This document shows positions 16,286 through 25,445 of a DNA stretch of 64,000 bases, one piece after another. Made by a program: the position numbers and the translations under genes. Source of the DNA: Hymenobacter monticola (GTDB taxonomy: Bacteria > Bacteroidota > Bacteroidia > Cytophagales > Hymenobacteraceae); the NCBI RefSeq assembly GCF_022811645.1, contig NZ_CP094534.1:2108001-2172000 (forward strand), in the 5' to 3' direction. Within the stretch, counting starts at the first letter, position 1. Each line of letters opens with the position of its first letter. The notes under the pieces were generated by a model, which worked only from the letters and a program-made list of their open reading frames with translations, made no database searches and was not told where the DNA came from.

Positions 16286-18784
16286 GTGCGTAATTTAGTT
16301 GTAAGATTAATGCTGGCCCTGGGCCTGCTGGGCGGCGCGATGAGCCAGCCGGTGCGGGCACAGCAGGCCGTGGGCGACGAACCTAAAAAGTACCAGTTGG
16401 GCGGCATCACCGTGAGCGGGGCGCGCAACTTGGACCCCAATACGCTCATTAGCCTTTCCGGGCTGCGGGTCGGCGACGATATCAATATTCCGGGCGAAGA
16501 GATTGGAAAATCGATTCGCAAGCTGTGGGGCCAAGGCCTGCTGGGCGACGTGAGCGTGACCATCGCCCGCATCGAGGGCAATAAAATTTACCTCGACTAC
16601 AACGTGAAGGAGCGCCCGCGCTTGTCGAAATTCACATTCTCGGGCATTCGCAAGGGCCAAACGGAAGACCTCACCAAGAAAATTGCCCTGATTCGGGGCA
16701 AGGTGGTGACCGATGCGCTGCTGAACAACACCCGCACGCAAGTGCGCAAGTTCTTCGTGAACAAAGGCTACCTGGATGCCAAAGTAAACGTGGTGCAGGT
16801 AGCCGATTCGTCTTTGGCCAACAGCGTGGCGCTGCGCATTGACGTCGATAAGGGCTCAAAAGTGCGCATTCACGACATTGCCATTGAGGGCAATAAGGCT
16901 TTCTCGGACCGCAAGCTGAAAGGCAAACTGAAGAAGACCAAGGAACGCAAACCGTATAAGATATTGACGGCGGGCAAGTTCCAGCGCAGCGAGTACGAAG
17001 AAGACAAGAAAAAGCTGATTGAGTTCTACAATGCGGAGGGCTACCGCGACGCCGCCATTGTGAGCGATACGCTGATACGCGACGACCAAGGGCTGGCGTT
17101 ACGTATCAAGGTGGACGAAGGACCGAAATACTTCTTCCGCCACATCACTTGGACGGGCAACTACCTCTACGACGACAAGACGCTGGCCAACGTGCTGGGC
17201 ATCAAGCCGGGCAGCCCGTATAGCAAGGAAGTATTGGACAAGCGCATGAATTATAACCCTACGGGGCAGGATATTTCGTCGCTGTACCTAAACGACGGCT
17301 ACTTGTTTTTCACCATCGACCCGGTGGAAACGAAAGTAGACGGCGATTCCATCGACATTGAGATGCGCATCAGCGAGGGCGTGCAGGCGCACATCAAAGA
17401 CATCAACATCTCGGGCAATACCAAGACCAGCGACCACGTGCTGCGGCGCACCCTGCGCACGCTGCCCGGTGACAAGTTCAACCGCGAACTGCTGATTCGT
17501 TCGCAGCGCGAAATTGCAACTCTGGGCTATTTCGACCCCGAGAAAATTGGCATCAACCCCATCCCGAACCAGGCCGACGGCACCGTGGACATCAACTACA
17601 CAGTGGTGGAAAAGCCTTCGGACCAGGTGACGCTGTCGGGCGGCTGGGGCGGCTATGCCGGTTTCATCGGCACGGTGGGCTTGGTGTTCAACAACTTTTC
17701 GCTGCGCAAGGCCGGCAATTTCCGCAACTGGACGCCGGTGCCCGCGGGCGACGGCCAGCGCGTGGCCCTGAACGTGCAAGCCAACGGCGTGCAGTACCAG
17801 GCGTATTCGCTGTCGTTTACGGAGCCCTGGCTGGGCGGCCGTCGGCCGAACTCGTTCTCCTTTAGCCTCAACCACAGCGTGCAGCGGGCCGGTGCAGCGC
17901 TGGATGCCGCTTCGGACCAGTTCATCAAGGTGAACAGCGCCACGGTGGGCCTGGGCCGCCAGCTGCGGGTGCCGGACGACTATTTCACGCTCAGCAACTC
18001 GCTGTCGTACAGCCAGTACCAGACGCAGAATTACATTGCCATTGCCGGTGCTACTACGGGTACGTTCAACAACATCACCCTGAACACCACCCTGGTCCGC
18101 AACAGCATCGACAACCCGACTTATACGCGCCGCGGCTCCTCGCTGAGCCTGAGCCTGAACCTGACGCCCCCGTATTCGCTGCTGAATAATAACCACACCA
18201 GCAACGAGTGGATTGAGTTTCACAAGTGGATGTTTGATGCGTCGTGGTTTACGCCCATTGTGGGCAAGCTGGTGCTGAACACCCGCGCCCACTTCGGCTA
18301 CCTGAGTACTTACAACTCCAACCGGGCCGTAGGGCCGTTCGAACGGTTTAAGATGGGCGGTGCGGGCCTGGGCTACAACGGTGGCGGCAACTTCCTGGTG
18401 GGGGCCGACTACATTGGCCTGCGCGGCTACGACGACCCCGGCCAGACGTTTGCCATTCCCACGGCGCAGGCCAACCAGGCGGGCGGTATTGCTTTCAACA
18501 AGTACGTGCTGGAAATGCGCTACCCCGTGAGCCTGAACCCAGCCGCGACGGTGTACGTGCTGGCCTTCGCGGAAGCCGGCAACTCGGTGGACGCTTACAC
18601 CAACTACAACCCCTACAAGCTGTACCGTTCGGCTGGGGTGGGCGCCCGCATCTTCATGTCGGCTTTCGGCCTGCTTGGGTTTGACTACGGCCACGGCTTC
18701 GACTCGGTGATACCCAGCGTGCCCAATGCCGGTACCCGCGACCCCAACCACTTCCACTTCATCATCGGCCAGCAAATTCGCTAG
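16286..18784 (+). CDS. bamA: Outer-membrane protein assembly factor BamA
   Basis: 832 residues from a GTG at 16286 (an ATG at 16310 is the alternative). The signal peptide ends at VRAQQA. Five POTRA repeats fill about 35-440 (for example GGITVSGARNLDPNTLI, LSKFTFSGIRKG, IHDIAIEGNKAF, RHITWTGNYLYDDKTL, KDINISGNTKTSDHVL), followed by a 16-strand barrel with the RGYDDPG conserved loop motif (GLRGYDD). It is the insertase that folds beta-barrel proteins into the outer membrane. It is followed by two Skp-like chaperone genes that serve the same pathway. The C-terminus ends IGQQIR rather than in an aromatic residue. Confidence 0.96.
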   Translation: MRNLVVRLMLALGLLGGAMSQPVRAQQAVGDEPKKYQLGGITVSGARNLDPNTLISLSGLRVGDDINIPGEEIGKSIRKLWGQGLLGDVSVTIARIEGNKIYLDYNVKERPRLSKFTFSGIRKGQTEDLTKKIALIRGKVVTDALLNNTRTQVRKFFVNKGYLDAKVNVVQVADSSLANSVALRIDVDKGSKVRIHDIAIEGNKAFSDRKLKGKLKKTKERKPYKILTAGKFQRSEYEEDKKKLIEFYNAEGYRDAAIVSDTLIRDDQGLALRIKVDEGPKYFFRHITWTGNYLYDDKTLANVLGIKPGSPYSKEVLDKRMNYNPTGQDISSLYLNDGYLFFTIDPVETKVDGDSIDIEMRISEGVQAHIKDINISGNTKTSDHVLRRTLRTLPGDKFNRELLIRSQREIATLGYFDPEKIGINPIPNQADGTVDINYTVVEKPSDQVTLSGGWGGYAGFIGTVGLVFNNFSLRKAGNFRNWTPVPAGDGQRVALNVQANGVQYQAYSLSFTEPWLGGRRPNSFSFSLNHSVQRAGAALDAASDQFIKVNSATVGLGRQLRVPDDYFTLSNSLSYSQYQTQNYIAIAGATTGTFNNITLNTTLVRNSIDNPTYTRRGSSLSLSLNLTPPYSLLNNNHTSNEWIEFHKWMFDASWFTPIVGKLVLNTRAHFGYLSTYNSNRAVGPFERFKMGGAGLGYNGGGNFLVGADYIGLRGYDDPGQTFAIPTAQANQAGGIAFNKYVLEMRYPVSLNPAATVYVLAFAEAGNSVDAYTNYNPYKLYRSAGVGARIFMSAFGLLGFDYGHGFDSVIPSVPNAGTRDPNHFHFIIGQQIR

Positions 18785-18822
18785 CAGGGCACTAGCGGGC
18801 AACATTTCACGTTTCCTCTCCT

Positions 18823-19506
18823 ATGAAGAACTTAAGTGGCCTGTGGCTGGCCTTGTTGTTGCTGTTGGTGGTGCCGGGCGCGCGGGCGCAGAAGTTTGGT
18901 TGGGTCGACTCGGAGTTTATTACGAGCAAAATGCCGGAATATGCCAAGGCCAAAGCCGAGCTTGATGCCCTGTCGGATACGTGGCAGAAGGAAATAGAGG
19001 CCCAGAAAAAAGACCTCGATAAGCTTTACCGCACGTACCAAGCCGAAGAAGTGGTGCTCACTGAGGCAATGAAAAAGAAGCGGCAGGACGAAATCCTGAA
19101 AAAAGAGCAAGACATTAAAGCCTACCAGAACAAGCAGTTTGGCTACGAGGGTCAGTTGTTTAAGAAGCGACAGGAGCTGAACAAGCCGGTGCAGGACAAG
19201 GTGTTTGAGGCTTGTGAAAAAGTAGCCAAAAAGAAACAATTGGCGGTACTGTTCGACAAATCCGGCGACTTGACCATGCTTTACACCAATCCGGCGCACG
19301 ATTACACCGAATTTGTGTTAGAGGAACTGGGGCTGGGTGCTGAGGACCGGAACCAGCCCGGCCCGAAAGGCGCCGTGAAGACCGTGGCCCCGCCCAAAAC
19401 GCCCGTTGACCCCAACTTCGAGTCTGACTCAGGTGCGTCGGAAATGGCCCCGGCGAGCAAGACGCCGACGAAAACGACGCGGCCTGTGAAGAAGCCCGCG
19501 AAGTAA
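18823..19506 (+). CDS. OmpH/Skp family periplasmic chaperone (copy 1)
   Basis: 227 residues with a signal peptide (MKNLSGLWLALLLLLVVPGA, then RAQ). The OmpH core begins KFGWVDSEFITSKMPEYAKA and includes a long charged coiled coil (about 45-130, KEIEAQKKDLDKLY), then a short beta segment (LAVLFDKSGDLTMLY). Skp-type trimers hold unfolded outer-membrane proteins and hand them to BamA, encoded just upstream. The C-terminal ~60 residues are a Pro/Thr/Lys-rich tail (PVKKPAK end) not found in E. coli Skp. Confidence 0.93.
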   Translation: MKNLSGLWLALLLLLVVPGARAQKFGWVDSEFITSKMPEYAKAKAELDALSDTWQKEIEAQKKDLDKLYRTYQAEEVVLTEAMKKKRQDEILKKEQDIKAYQNKQFGYEGQLFKKRQELNKPVQDKVFEACEKVAKKKQLAVLFDKSGDLTMLYTNPAHDYTEFVLEELGLGAEDRNQPGPKGAVKTVAPPKTPVDPNFESDSGASEMAPASKTPTKTTRPVKKPAK

Positions 19507-19507
19507 T

Positions 19508-19515
19508 TACCTTTG
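19508..19515 (+). promoter_or_regulatory. -7-like element (TACCTTTG) before the second OmpH gene
   Basis: TACCTTTG matches TAnnTTTG and lies 29 bases before the start codon, but no TTTG box was seen at the correct spacing upstream. It may give the second chaperone gene extra transcription. Confidence 0.3.
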
Positions 19516-19544
19516 TTCCAACATTTTTCTGACCCTTTTTCTTT

Positions 19545-20192
19545 TTGATGAATCTCGTGAAAATCTTTCGTCTGACGCTCGCCGCCGCTCTGCTGACCGC
19601 CGGAACCCTGGCCGCCACTTCGGCGCAGGCCCAGGCTCCCCTGAAAATTGGGTACACCGACGTGCAGTACGTGCTGTCACAGATGCCCGAAAGCAAGCAA
19701 ATCGAATCGGAACTGAAAACCTACAATTCGCAGCTGGAAAACCAGCTCAAGAGCAAATCTTCCGAACTGGAAACGAAATACAAAGCTTACCAAGCCGGCG
19801 AAGCCACGATGACCGATGTGGTGAAAGCCGACAAGCAGAAAGAGCTCCAGAATCTGCAGCAGTCCATTCAGGAGTTTCAGCAGAGCGCTCAGCAGTCGTT
19901 GCAGCAGAAGCAGCAGACACTGCTGAAGCCGGCCCTCGACAAGCTGCAGAAGAACATTGACCTGGTAGCCGACGAAAACGGCATCACTTACGTGTTCAAC
20001 TCCGACGGTGGTGGCAGCCCGCTGCTGCTGCACGCTCCCAAAGATGGCGACATCTCGGACATGGTGCTGAAGAAAATGGGCATCACGCCGGGTGCCAATG
20101 CTCCCGTGGTGCGCCAGCCCACTAACGCTCCTGCTCCTACTCCAGCCGCGAACAAGACGACGCCGAGCAAGACCAAAATCAAAACCAAGTAA
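19545..20192 (+). CDS. OmpH/Skp family periplasmic chaperone (copy 2)
   Basis: 215 residues. The signal peptide runs to TSAQAQA; the core starts LKIGYTDVQYVLSQMPESKQ. A Gln-rich coiled coil follows (about 60-130, LQQSIQEFQQSAQQSLQQ), then ITYVFNSDGGG and a Pro/Ala/Thr/Lys tail. It is a paralogue of the preceding gene and occupies the second slot of the two-Skp arrangement usual in Bacteroidota. The two copies differ in their coiled coil (Lys/Glu-rich against Gln-rich), which may reflect different clients; that is an inference. Confidence 0.93.
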   Translation: MMNLVKIFRLTLAAALLTAGTLAATSAQAQAPLKIGYTDVQYVLSQMPESKQIESELKTYNSQLENQLKSKSSELETKYKAYQAGEATMTDVVKADKQKELQNLQQSIQEFQQSAQQSLQQKQQTLLKPALDKLQKNIDLVADENGITYVFNSDGGGSPLLLHAPKDGDISDMVLKKMGITPGANAPVVRQPTNAPAPTPAANKTTPSKTKIKTK

Positions 20193-20224
20193 CGCTTAAA
20201 TGGCCGCTACGGCGACCAGAAAAA

Positions 20225-20252
20225 GCCGGAGCATCCGCTTCGGCTTTTTTTG
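20225..20252 (+). terminator. Intrinsic terminator after the Skp genes
   Basis: Stem AGCCGGAG / CTTCGGCT with a short loop (about 20225-20246) and a T-run to 20252. It closes the uppS-bamA-skp-skp unit 19 bases before the pseudouridine synthase start. Confidence 0.8.
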
Positions 20253-20270
20253 TGCCACACAGGCTAGAAA

Positions 20271-21326
20271 ATGATGGAAGACACGCTAGATGGGGATTTG
20301 CTGGGCGCAGGTCCTGACGAAGAGGGCGATGAGCTGTATGAGCACCACCGCATCGTCGTCGACCGCGGGCAGGAGCTGTTGCGCATCGATAAATTCCTGC
20401 AGAACCGCCTGCGCAACACTTCGCGCAACAAGATTCAGGAAGCTATTCGCGCCTCGGCGGTGGAAGTGAACGGTACGGCCGTGAAGCCCAACTACCGCAT
20501 CAAGCCGCACGATACCATTACCATTACCCTGCCCGAGCCACCGCGCGACGTACGCGTACTGCCAGAGGAAATGCCGCTGGACATTCGCTACGAGGACCCG
20601 GAGCTGCTCATTGTGAACAAGCCGGCGGGGCTGGTGGTGCACCCCGCTTTTGGGCACTGGCAGGGTACGTTGGTCAACGGTCTGGCCTTCCACCTGGCCA
20701 ACCTGCCCACGGGGCGCAACGGCGAAATCCGGCCCGGGCTGGTGCACCGCATCGACAAGGATACCTCGGGCCTGCTGGTCATTGGCAAAACGGAGTACGC
20801 CATGACGCACTTGTCCAACCAGTTTTTTCACCACACCATTCAGCGCAGCTATCTGGCGCTGGTGTGGGGCATGCCGCCCGGGCCCACGGGCACCATTCGG
20901 GGCCACATTGGCCGCAGCGTGCGCGACCGCAAGGTGCAAGCCGTGTACCCGGAGGGAGACCAGGGAAAAGCCGCGGTAACGCATTACGAAGTACTGGAAA
21001 GCTTCGGCCCCGTCACGCTCATTCGTTGTGTGCTCGAAACCGGCCGCACCCACCAAATCAGGGTGCACATGCAGTACCTCGGCCACCCGCTTTTCTCCGA
21101 TGCTACCTACGGCGGCGACCGGATACGTGTGGGGCAGAACACCGGGGCATACCGTGATTTTGTGGAAAGTGCCTTTCAGCTAATGCCCCGCCAAGCGCTG
21201 CATGCACGTTCTCTCGGCTTCGTGCATCCTGTGTCGGGCGAGCAGCTGTTCTTCGAAGCCGAATTGCCGGAGGACTTTGCGGCGGTGCTGGAGAAGTGGC
21301 GCGAATGGGCGTCGCAGCGCGCCTGA
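20271..21326 (+). CDS. RluA/RluD family 23S rRNA pseudouridine synthase
   Basis: 351 residues: an S4 RNA-binding domain (about 37-95, RIDKFLQNRLRNTSRNKIQE) then a RluA-type catalytic domain. The catalytic Asp is in HRIDKDTSG (Asp162), with VNKPAGLVVHP upstream and GRTHQIRVH downstream. The S4-plus-RluA layout fits RluD/RluC, which modify helix 69 or other sites in 23S rRNA. The N-terminus is acidic and about 20 residues longer than in E. coli RluD. The start ATGATG at 20271/20274 is the only reasonable one after the preceding terminator. Confidence 0.94.
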   Translation: MMEDTLDGDLLGAGPDEEGDELYEHHRIVVDRGQELLRIDKFLQNRLRNTSRNKIQEAIRASAVEVNGTAVKPNYRIKPHDTITITLPEPPRDVRVLPEEMPLDIRYEDPELLIVNKPAGLVVHPAFGHWQGTLVNGLAFHLANLPTGRNGEIRPGLVHRIDKDTSGLLVIGKTEYAMTHLSNQFFHHTIQRSYLALVWGMPPGPTGTIRGHIGRSVRDRKVQAVYPEGDQGKAAVTHYEVLESFGPVTLIRCVLETGRTHQIRVHMQYLGHPLFSDATYGGDRIRVGQNTGAYRDFVESAFQLMPRQALHARSLGFVHPVSGEQLFFEAELPEDFAAVLEKWREWASQRA

Positions 21327-21337
21327 AATACACCCAT

Positions 21338-21374
21338 AAAAAAAGCCCCGCCGTGAAACAGCGGGGCTTTTTTT
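21338..21374. terminator. Bidirectional intrinsic terminator
   Basis: Stem GCCCCGC / GCGGGGC (21345-21351 and 21361-21367) with A-run on the left and T-run on the right, between convergent genes. Confidence 0.92.
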
Positions 21375-21389
21375 ATCTACCATCAGCGG

Positions 21390-23036
21390 CTACTTTTTCT
21401 TGGTAGTCGTGGTGGTCTTCTTCACGGTGGTGGTTTTGGCCGGAGCTTTGGGCTTGGCTTTCAACACATCAATGTTGTTTTTGGCACCTTCGTTGGTGGG
21501 GTCCAAAGCGAGTACTTGCTCGAAATTAGACTGTGCAGTTGCCTTGTCGCCTTTCTGGTAGTTGTAAACACCCAGGTAACCATAAGCAGCCACAAGGCCT
21601 TCTTTGAACTTGGACTGGTCAGCACCTTCGGCCTTCGAGAGTTCAATGTATTTCTCGTAGTGAGGCTTCGCCAGGCCTTGCTTGCCATCGGCATCACGTA
21701 CGGCATTCACCTTGGCGCGGGCCAGCACGGCCGGTGCGTAAGTGGGCTTTGCTACGTTGATGATGCCATACACGCTATCGGCCTGGGCGTACTGCTTGTT
21801 GTTGCCATACGCCACGGCCAAGCGGAACTGGTCGGTCAGGTCGCCGCCATTGGCCAGCTTTTGCCGGTACACGCCAATTGCCTTGGCGTAGTCCTTGTTG
21901 GTCATGTAAGCTGTTGCCAGGTCGTTCTGGAGGTCAGCTTTTTTAGCGGGGTCAGTCGTGCTGGCAATGGCCTTGTTGATGGTCGCGATGCCTTCGGCCG
22001 GCTTGCCTGCGCGAGCCTGGATGCGGCCCAAGTACGAGTAGTCCTCTGGGATGATTTTCTCAGCAGGAGCTATTTTCATGTAATTGTCCATCGCCGCTAG
22101 CGCGCCCGTAAAGTCGCCGGTTTCGTACAGCGAGTAAGCCTTCAGGCGATTCATGGTGAGGTTGTTGGGGTCAGCAGCCAACACCTTGTTTACCTCCGTC
22201 AGAGCCTCCGGGTACTTCTTGCTCAGATACAGGAACGAGGCGTATTGGGCATCCGTAGCAGGCGAGCGCTCAGCCAGGTCTGTGTACTTCTTGATGTTCT
22301 GCAGCGCCAGGTCGTACTGACCGGCATAGTAGTACATGTCGGCTAGCTCCCGGTAAGCCGGCGCGTAGCTGGGGTCCAGTTCTACGGCCTTGTTCAAGGC
22401 TTCGCGGGCCGCATTGTAGTTACGGGCCCGCACGTCGAGCACGCCTTTCTTGTAATAAGCCTGGGCGTAGCTCGGGTTGGCGGCAATGGCGCGGTCAAAG
22501 CTGGTCATAGCTTCGCCTCCTCCGGTTTCCGAGTGCAGATAGATGTCACCACGAGCCACCATCAGGGCCGGGTCGTCTTTCTTGAAAGCCGTTTGGGCAG
22601 CCGTCAGATAGGTCTGCGACTTGCCGGCTTCCTTGATATCCGCTTCACCGTAGGCCTGCGCAATCATGGTCAGGACCTTGGTGTCTTTGTTCTTAGTGGC
22701 TTTGGCGGCGGCGTCAAACTGTGCTTCGGCCGGACCCAGCTGGCCTTTGGCGAGCAGAGCACGGCCAGCAGCTACCTGGCCAAACGGCGTCGAGCCGGCG
22801 GCCTTGTTGAAATAATAAGCGGCCGAGTCCGGCATGTCGCGCATCTGGTACAAACGGCCCAACTCAAAAGCCGTTTCGGGCGAAGAGCCGGGGCGCAGCA
22901 TAGCGCGGGCCTCATTGTAGCGGCCTAGCTCAATGGCGCGCTGGGCTTTTTGTACGTCTTGGGCGGTGGCCGCCGTAGTGCCTGCTGCCACAAAGAGGGC
23001 GGCGAGCAGCGGCTGTTTCCAGGGCTTGAAACTCAT
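21390..23036 (-). CDS. Tetratricopeptide-repeat periplasmic protein of the TonB cluster
   Basis: 548 residues. The signal peptide is MSFKPWKQPLLAALFVAAGT, ending at ATAQ. Most of the rest is TPR helices: AIELGRYNEARAML, AYYKKGVLDVRARNYNAARE, AYRELADMYYYAGQYDLALQ, AYGYLGVYNYQKGDKATAQ. It ends in a Thr/Lys tail (KKTTTTTKKK). It is the last gene of the minus-strand exbB-exbD-exbD-tonB-tonB-pstS-like series, an arrangement repeated across Bacteroidota, so a scaffold role for the TonB apparatus or a linked uptake system is inferred. No enzymatic motif. Confidence 0.92.
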   Translation of the reverse strand: MSFKPWKQPLLAALFVAAGTTAATAQDVQKAQRAIELGRYNEARAMLRPGSSPETAFELGRLYQMRDMPDSAAYYFNKAAGSTPFGQVAAGRALLAKGQLGPAEAQFDAAAKATKNKDTKVLTMIAQAYGEADIKEAGKSQTYLTAAQTAFKKDDPALMVARGDIYLHSETGGGEAMTSFDRAIAANPSYAQAYYKKGVLDVRARNYNAAREALNKAVELDPSYAPAYRELADMYYYAGQYDLALQNIKKYTDLAERSPATDAQYASFLYLSKKYPEALTEVNKVLAADPNNLTMNRLKAYSLYETGDFTGALAAMDNYMKIAPAEKIIPEDYSYLGRIQARAGKPAEGIATINKAIASTTDPAKKADLQNDLATAYMTNKDYAKAIGVYRQKLANGGDLTDQFRLAVAYGNNKQYAQADSVYGIINVAKPTYAPAVLARAKVNAVRDADGKQGLAKPHYEKYIELSKAEGADQSKFKEGLVAAYGYLGVYNYQKGDKATAQSNFEQVLALDPTNEGAKNNIDVLKAKPKAPAKTTTVKKTTTTTKKK

Positions 23037-23090
23037 AGGATGATGAAAAGATGAAAAGCGTAAGTGAAAATGGGTACGCGCAACTAGCGC

Positions 23091-24092
23091 TTACAGTTTA
23101 GGCGTGGTCACGATGCGGGCCTGCATCTGGGCCGGCAGCAAGCCCGACTTCTGAAAAATCAGCTGGCCACTCTTGCCTGCTACAAAGGATGCAAACCCTG
23201 TGCCTAATCCGGCCCGCGCCTCCCGACTGATGATGTAAAGGTTGCGCCGGAGCGGGTAATTCTGCAACTCGCGGTGCTCAGCGAGCTGTTGCGGGGTTTT
23301 TTCAGCCAGGTATACCTGGTAGGGTTGGATGTAGTCGTTGGGTGTGGGGTTGGGCCGGGCAGTGATGCTGGCGACGCGCACTTTGTTGGCAAATTTCATG
23401 GCGGCTGGGTCGTCGCGGTCCGAAATCCAGTTCACGCCCACCACGCCAATGGCGTTCGGGTGCGTCGCAACATAATCCAGTAATGTGGGGTTCGATGTTG
23501 CGGCAAATACGCGGGGTGTCAGCGCGGCACCGCGCGTCACGGAGTCGCGCACGAAACGTGCCGTGCTGCTGCGGTTGGCATCAAACACCACATTGATGGC
23601 CGCCAAGCCCTTCTTCCCACTAATTTGACTCCAGTTAGCGGTTTTGCCGGTGAAAATGTCGGCCAGCTGCGCTACTGTGAGCAGCGAATCGGGGTTGGCG
23701 CGGTTCAGGACAATGGCCAAGCCATCAATGCCAATGTGGGTGGTGCGCGTGGTGATTTTCTGCTTCTCAAAGTCCGCCTTCTCCTCGGCGTTCAACTCCC
23801 GCGACACCACCGCCAGCTTAATCTTGTCGTTCACCAAATCCACCATCACCTTCTCCTCCGGCTGAAAAGACGTCTTCAAATGGGCGTTGGGGTAGAGCTT
23901 TCCAAACGTATCAATCTCCGCCTGCAGAATAGGGGCAAAGGTTTCGTCAACGCCCACGGCTACGGTGCCGCTGGTGGGCGTATCCTGCGCGCCGGGCGTG
24001 CCCGGGCCGTTGCAGGAGGCCACTGCCATGGCGGTGGCCAGCACAGCCGCCGCGCTGGTCGTCAAAAATTGCGTGCGCTTAGTCATGGTCAT
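23091..24092 (-). CDS. PstS-like substrate-binding lipoprotein
   Basis: 333 residues from ATG 24092 (ATG 24086 is equally possible). The N-terminus has a lipobox (AMAVASC), so it is a lipoprotein. The body is a type II periplasmic-binding fold of the PBP-like/PstS class: VGVDETFAPILQ, LAVVSRELNAEEKADF, DGLAIVLNRANPDS, ANRSSTARFVRDSV, NAIGVVGVNWISD. No PstABC permease is present, so transport of phosphate is not supported. The gene starts within the 3' end of the small membrane protein gene (overlap of 8 to 14 bases), which suggests translational coupling. Confidence 0.88.
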   Translation of the reverse strand: MTMTKRTQFLTTSAAAVLATAMAVASCNGPGTPGAQDTPTSGTVAVGVDETFAPILQAEIDTFGKLYPNAHLKTSFQPEEKVMVDLVNDKIKLAVVSRELNAEEKADFEKQKITTRTTHIGIDGLAIVLNRANPDSLLTVAQLADIFTGKTANWSQISGKKGLAAINVVFDANRSSTARFVRDSVTRGAALTPRVFAATSNPTLLDYVATHPNAIGVVGVNWISDRDDPAAMKFANKVRVASITARPNPTPNDYIQPYQVYLAEKTPQQLAEHRELQNYPLRRNLYIISREARAGLGTGFASFVAGKSGQLIFQKSGLLPAQMQARIVTTPKL

Positions 24093-24351
24093 TTGAAGGA
24101 GTGTTTTTGCGAAACTGGGCTTGGTAAATGCGGTAAAAGCGCAACAGTCCGTAAAGAACGAACACCGAGCCCAAAATGCGGCGCGCAATTGGCCCCAATG
24201 TGATAATGCTGCCGGCGGCAGGTACATCGGCCGTCCACCACAGCCAAGCGCCCAGGCCCACGTAAACCAGGGCCATTATCAAAGCAAAGTAGCGAACCAG
24301 GCGTTGAGGCGACTTCCCGAGTCGTTCCTCCGTTGTTGGGATATTGAGCAT
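24079..24351 (-). CDS. Small two-helix membrane protein
   Basis: 90 residues with two hydrophobic segments (FALIMALVYVGLGAWLWW and IARRILGSVFVLYGLLRFYRIY), and charged ends. Its stop overlaps the start of the PstS-like lipoprotein, so the two are probably translated together. The family is not recognised with certainty; similar short proteins are found in this position in TonB clusters of Cytophagales. Function unknown; an accessory membrane role in the TonB unit is an inference. Confidence 0.8.
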   Translation of the reverse strand: MLNIPTTEERLGKSPQRLVRYFALIMALVYVGLGAWLWWTADVPAAGSIITLGPIARRILGSVFVLYGLLRFYRIYQAQFRKNTPSNDHD

Positions 24352-24441
24352 GAGGCGATAAGCGCAGGAATGGAGATGGATAAACCGTAAAACGCCGGTT
24401 AAAGGTTCGGATGGCTCGAAGTCAGCCCGGAATCAGCGCAC

Positions 24442-24494
24442 AAAAAAGCCGAAAATTAGCCGCTTTTCATAGTTGCGGACAATTTTCGGCTTTT
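24442..24494 (-). terminator. Intrinsic terminator after the distal tonB gene
   Basis: Arms 24444-24457 and 24481-24494 (AAAAGCCGAAAATT and its complement) pair perfectly over 14 bp, with an inner GCCGC/GCGG pairing. Read on the minus strand the stem ends in a T-run. It separates the distal tonB from the small membrane protein gene. Confidence 0.75.
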
Positions 24495-24527
24495 AGGCAG
24501 GCACCTTCCAATGGCTAGGGATGGCCG

Positions 24528-25349
24528 CTATTCAAACTGAAACGTGATAGGCAACGTGAAGCGTACCGGCACGGCACGGCGGTTTTGCAGGCCCGGCGTC
24601 CAGGCCGGCATCTCACGAACCACGTGTGCTGCCGCTTCTTCAGTGCCGTAGCCCAAGCCTTTAAGCACCGTCACCTCGCCGATGCTACCGTCCGTTTGCA
24701 CCACAAACGATACAAACACCTTGCCCGATACCTGAGCGGCCAGCGCTGCGGCCGGAAACCGCAAGTGCTTTTGCAGATAGCGTTGTAAAGCCGCGCGTCC
24801 ACCCACAAAATCGGGCATCACTTCGGCATACAGCACCGGGGCGGGGGCGGGCACCGCGGCCGGCCGGGCCGAGTCAGAGCGTGGGCCCGTGCTCAGGCCA
24901 GTACTGCCCGTGGCGCCATCGGCATCCGCCACGCCGGTTTTAGCCGGGCCGGTTGGGCCCACATCGGGGAGAAGCTTCGAGTCGGCCTCCGGCTTCACTT
25001 CCTTATCGGGGGCTACCTGCGTCTTAATGGCTGCATGTGGAACCACGGTCACGGCCGGGTGCACGGCGGCGGGTGGGGGAGTGGGCTTAATTTTGGGGAG
25101 TTCGTAAATCTGTGGACGCGACTCCGTCACATGAGGCAGCATGGGGTCTGATATCGTTTTATCAGCGAACAGCTTTTTAGCTGTCATCACAGCTAGAAAA
25201 AGGAGCGAGCAGGCGGTGAGCGAAATGACCAGTGCCGACCCCAAGTGGCGCTGGTAGGACCGGCGCAGTTGATAAGCGCCGTAAGCCTGGTTGCGGCCGT
25301 CGAAAACGATGTCATCGAGCGAGCCAGTAAGCATGATGGACGTGGACAT
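24528..25349 (-). CDS. tonB: TonB-family energy transducer (distal copy)
   Basis: 273 residues. The cytoplasmic segment DDIVFDGRNQAYGAYQLRRS is the Bacteroidota TonB signature, followed by one membrane helix (LGSALVISLTACSLLFLAVM), a Pro/Val-rich periplasmic spacer and a TonB C-terminal domain (MPDFVGGRAALQRYLQKHLR, GKVFVSFVVQTDGSIGEV, PLITFQFE-like end PITFQFE). It passes proton-motive energy from ExbB/ExbD to outer-membrane receptors. Start at 25349 fits the conserved N-terminus. A dyad at 25446-25461 and a terminator at 25487-25529 lie upstream, so it may be transcribed on its own. Confidence 0.93.
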   Translation of the reverse strand: MSTSIMLTGSLDDIVFDGRNQAYGAYQLRRSYQRHLGSALVISLTACSLLFLAVMTAKKLFADKTISDPMLPHVTESRPQIYELPKIKPTPPPAAVHPAVTVVPHAAIKTQVAPDKEVKPEADSKLLPDVGPTGPAKTGVADADGATGSTGLSTGPRSDSARPAAVPAPAPVLYAEVMPDFVGGRAALQRYLQKHLRFPAAALAAQVSGKVFVSFVVQTDGSIGEVTVLKGLGYGTEEAAAHVVREMPAWTPGLQNRRAVPVRFTLPITFQFE

Positions 25350-25445
25350 GGCAATGGATTGAAATGAATAATCAAACCCAAGCCATCTGCGCGGGGGCCC
25401 TCCGCCACTGGCTTGCCCACCCTCAACGTTGGATATAGTTGGTAT

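Noticed and set aside
17288..18805. Leftward 505-codon open frame over bamA
   Set aside because: Its length comes from the high GC of the opposite strand; bamA on the plus strand has all POTRA and barrel features, and the antisense product has none.
24079..24092. A frameshift joining the small membrane protein to the PstS-like lipoprotein
   Set aside because: The lipoprotein has its own start and lipobox signal peptide, so the short overlap is ordinary coupling and not a broken fusion.
23091..24092. Calling the PstS-like gene part of a phosphate ABC transporter
   Set aside because: No permease, ATPase or phoU gene is present and the neighbours are TonB-system genes.
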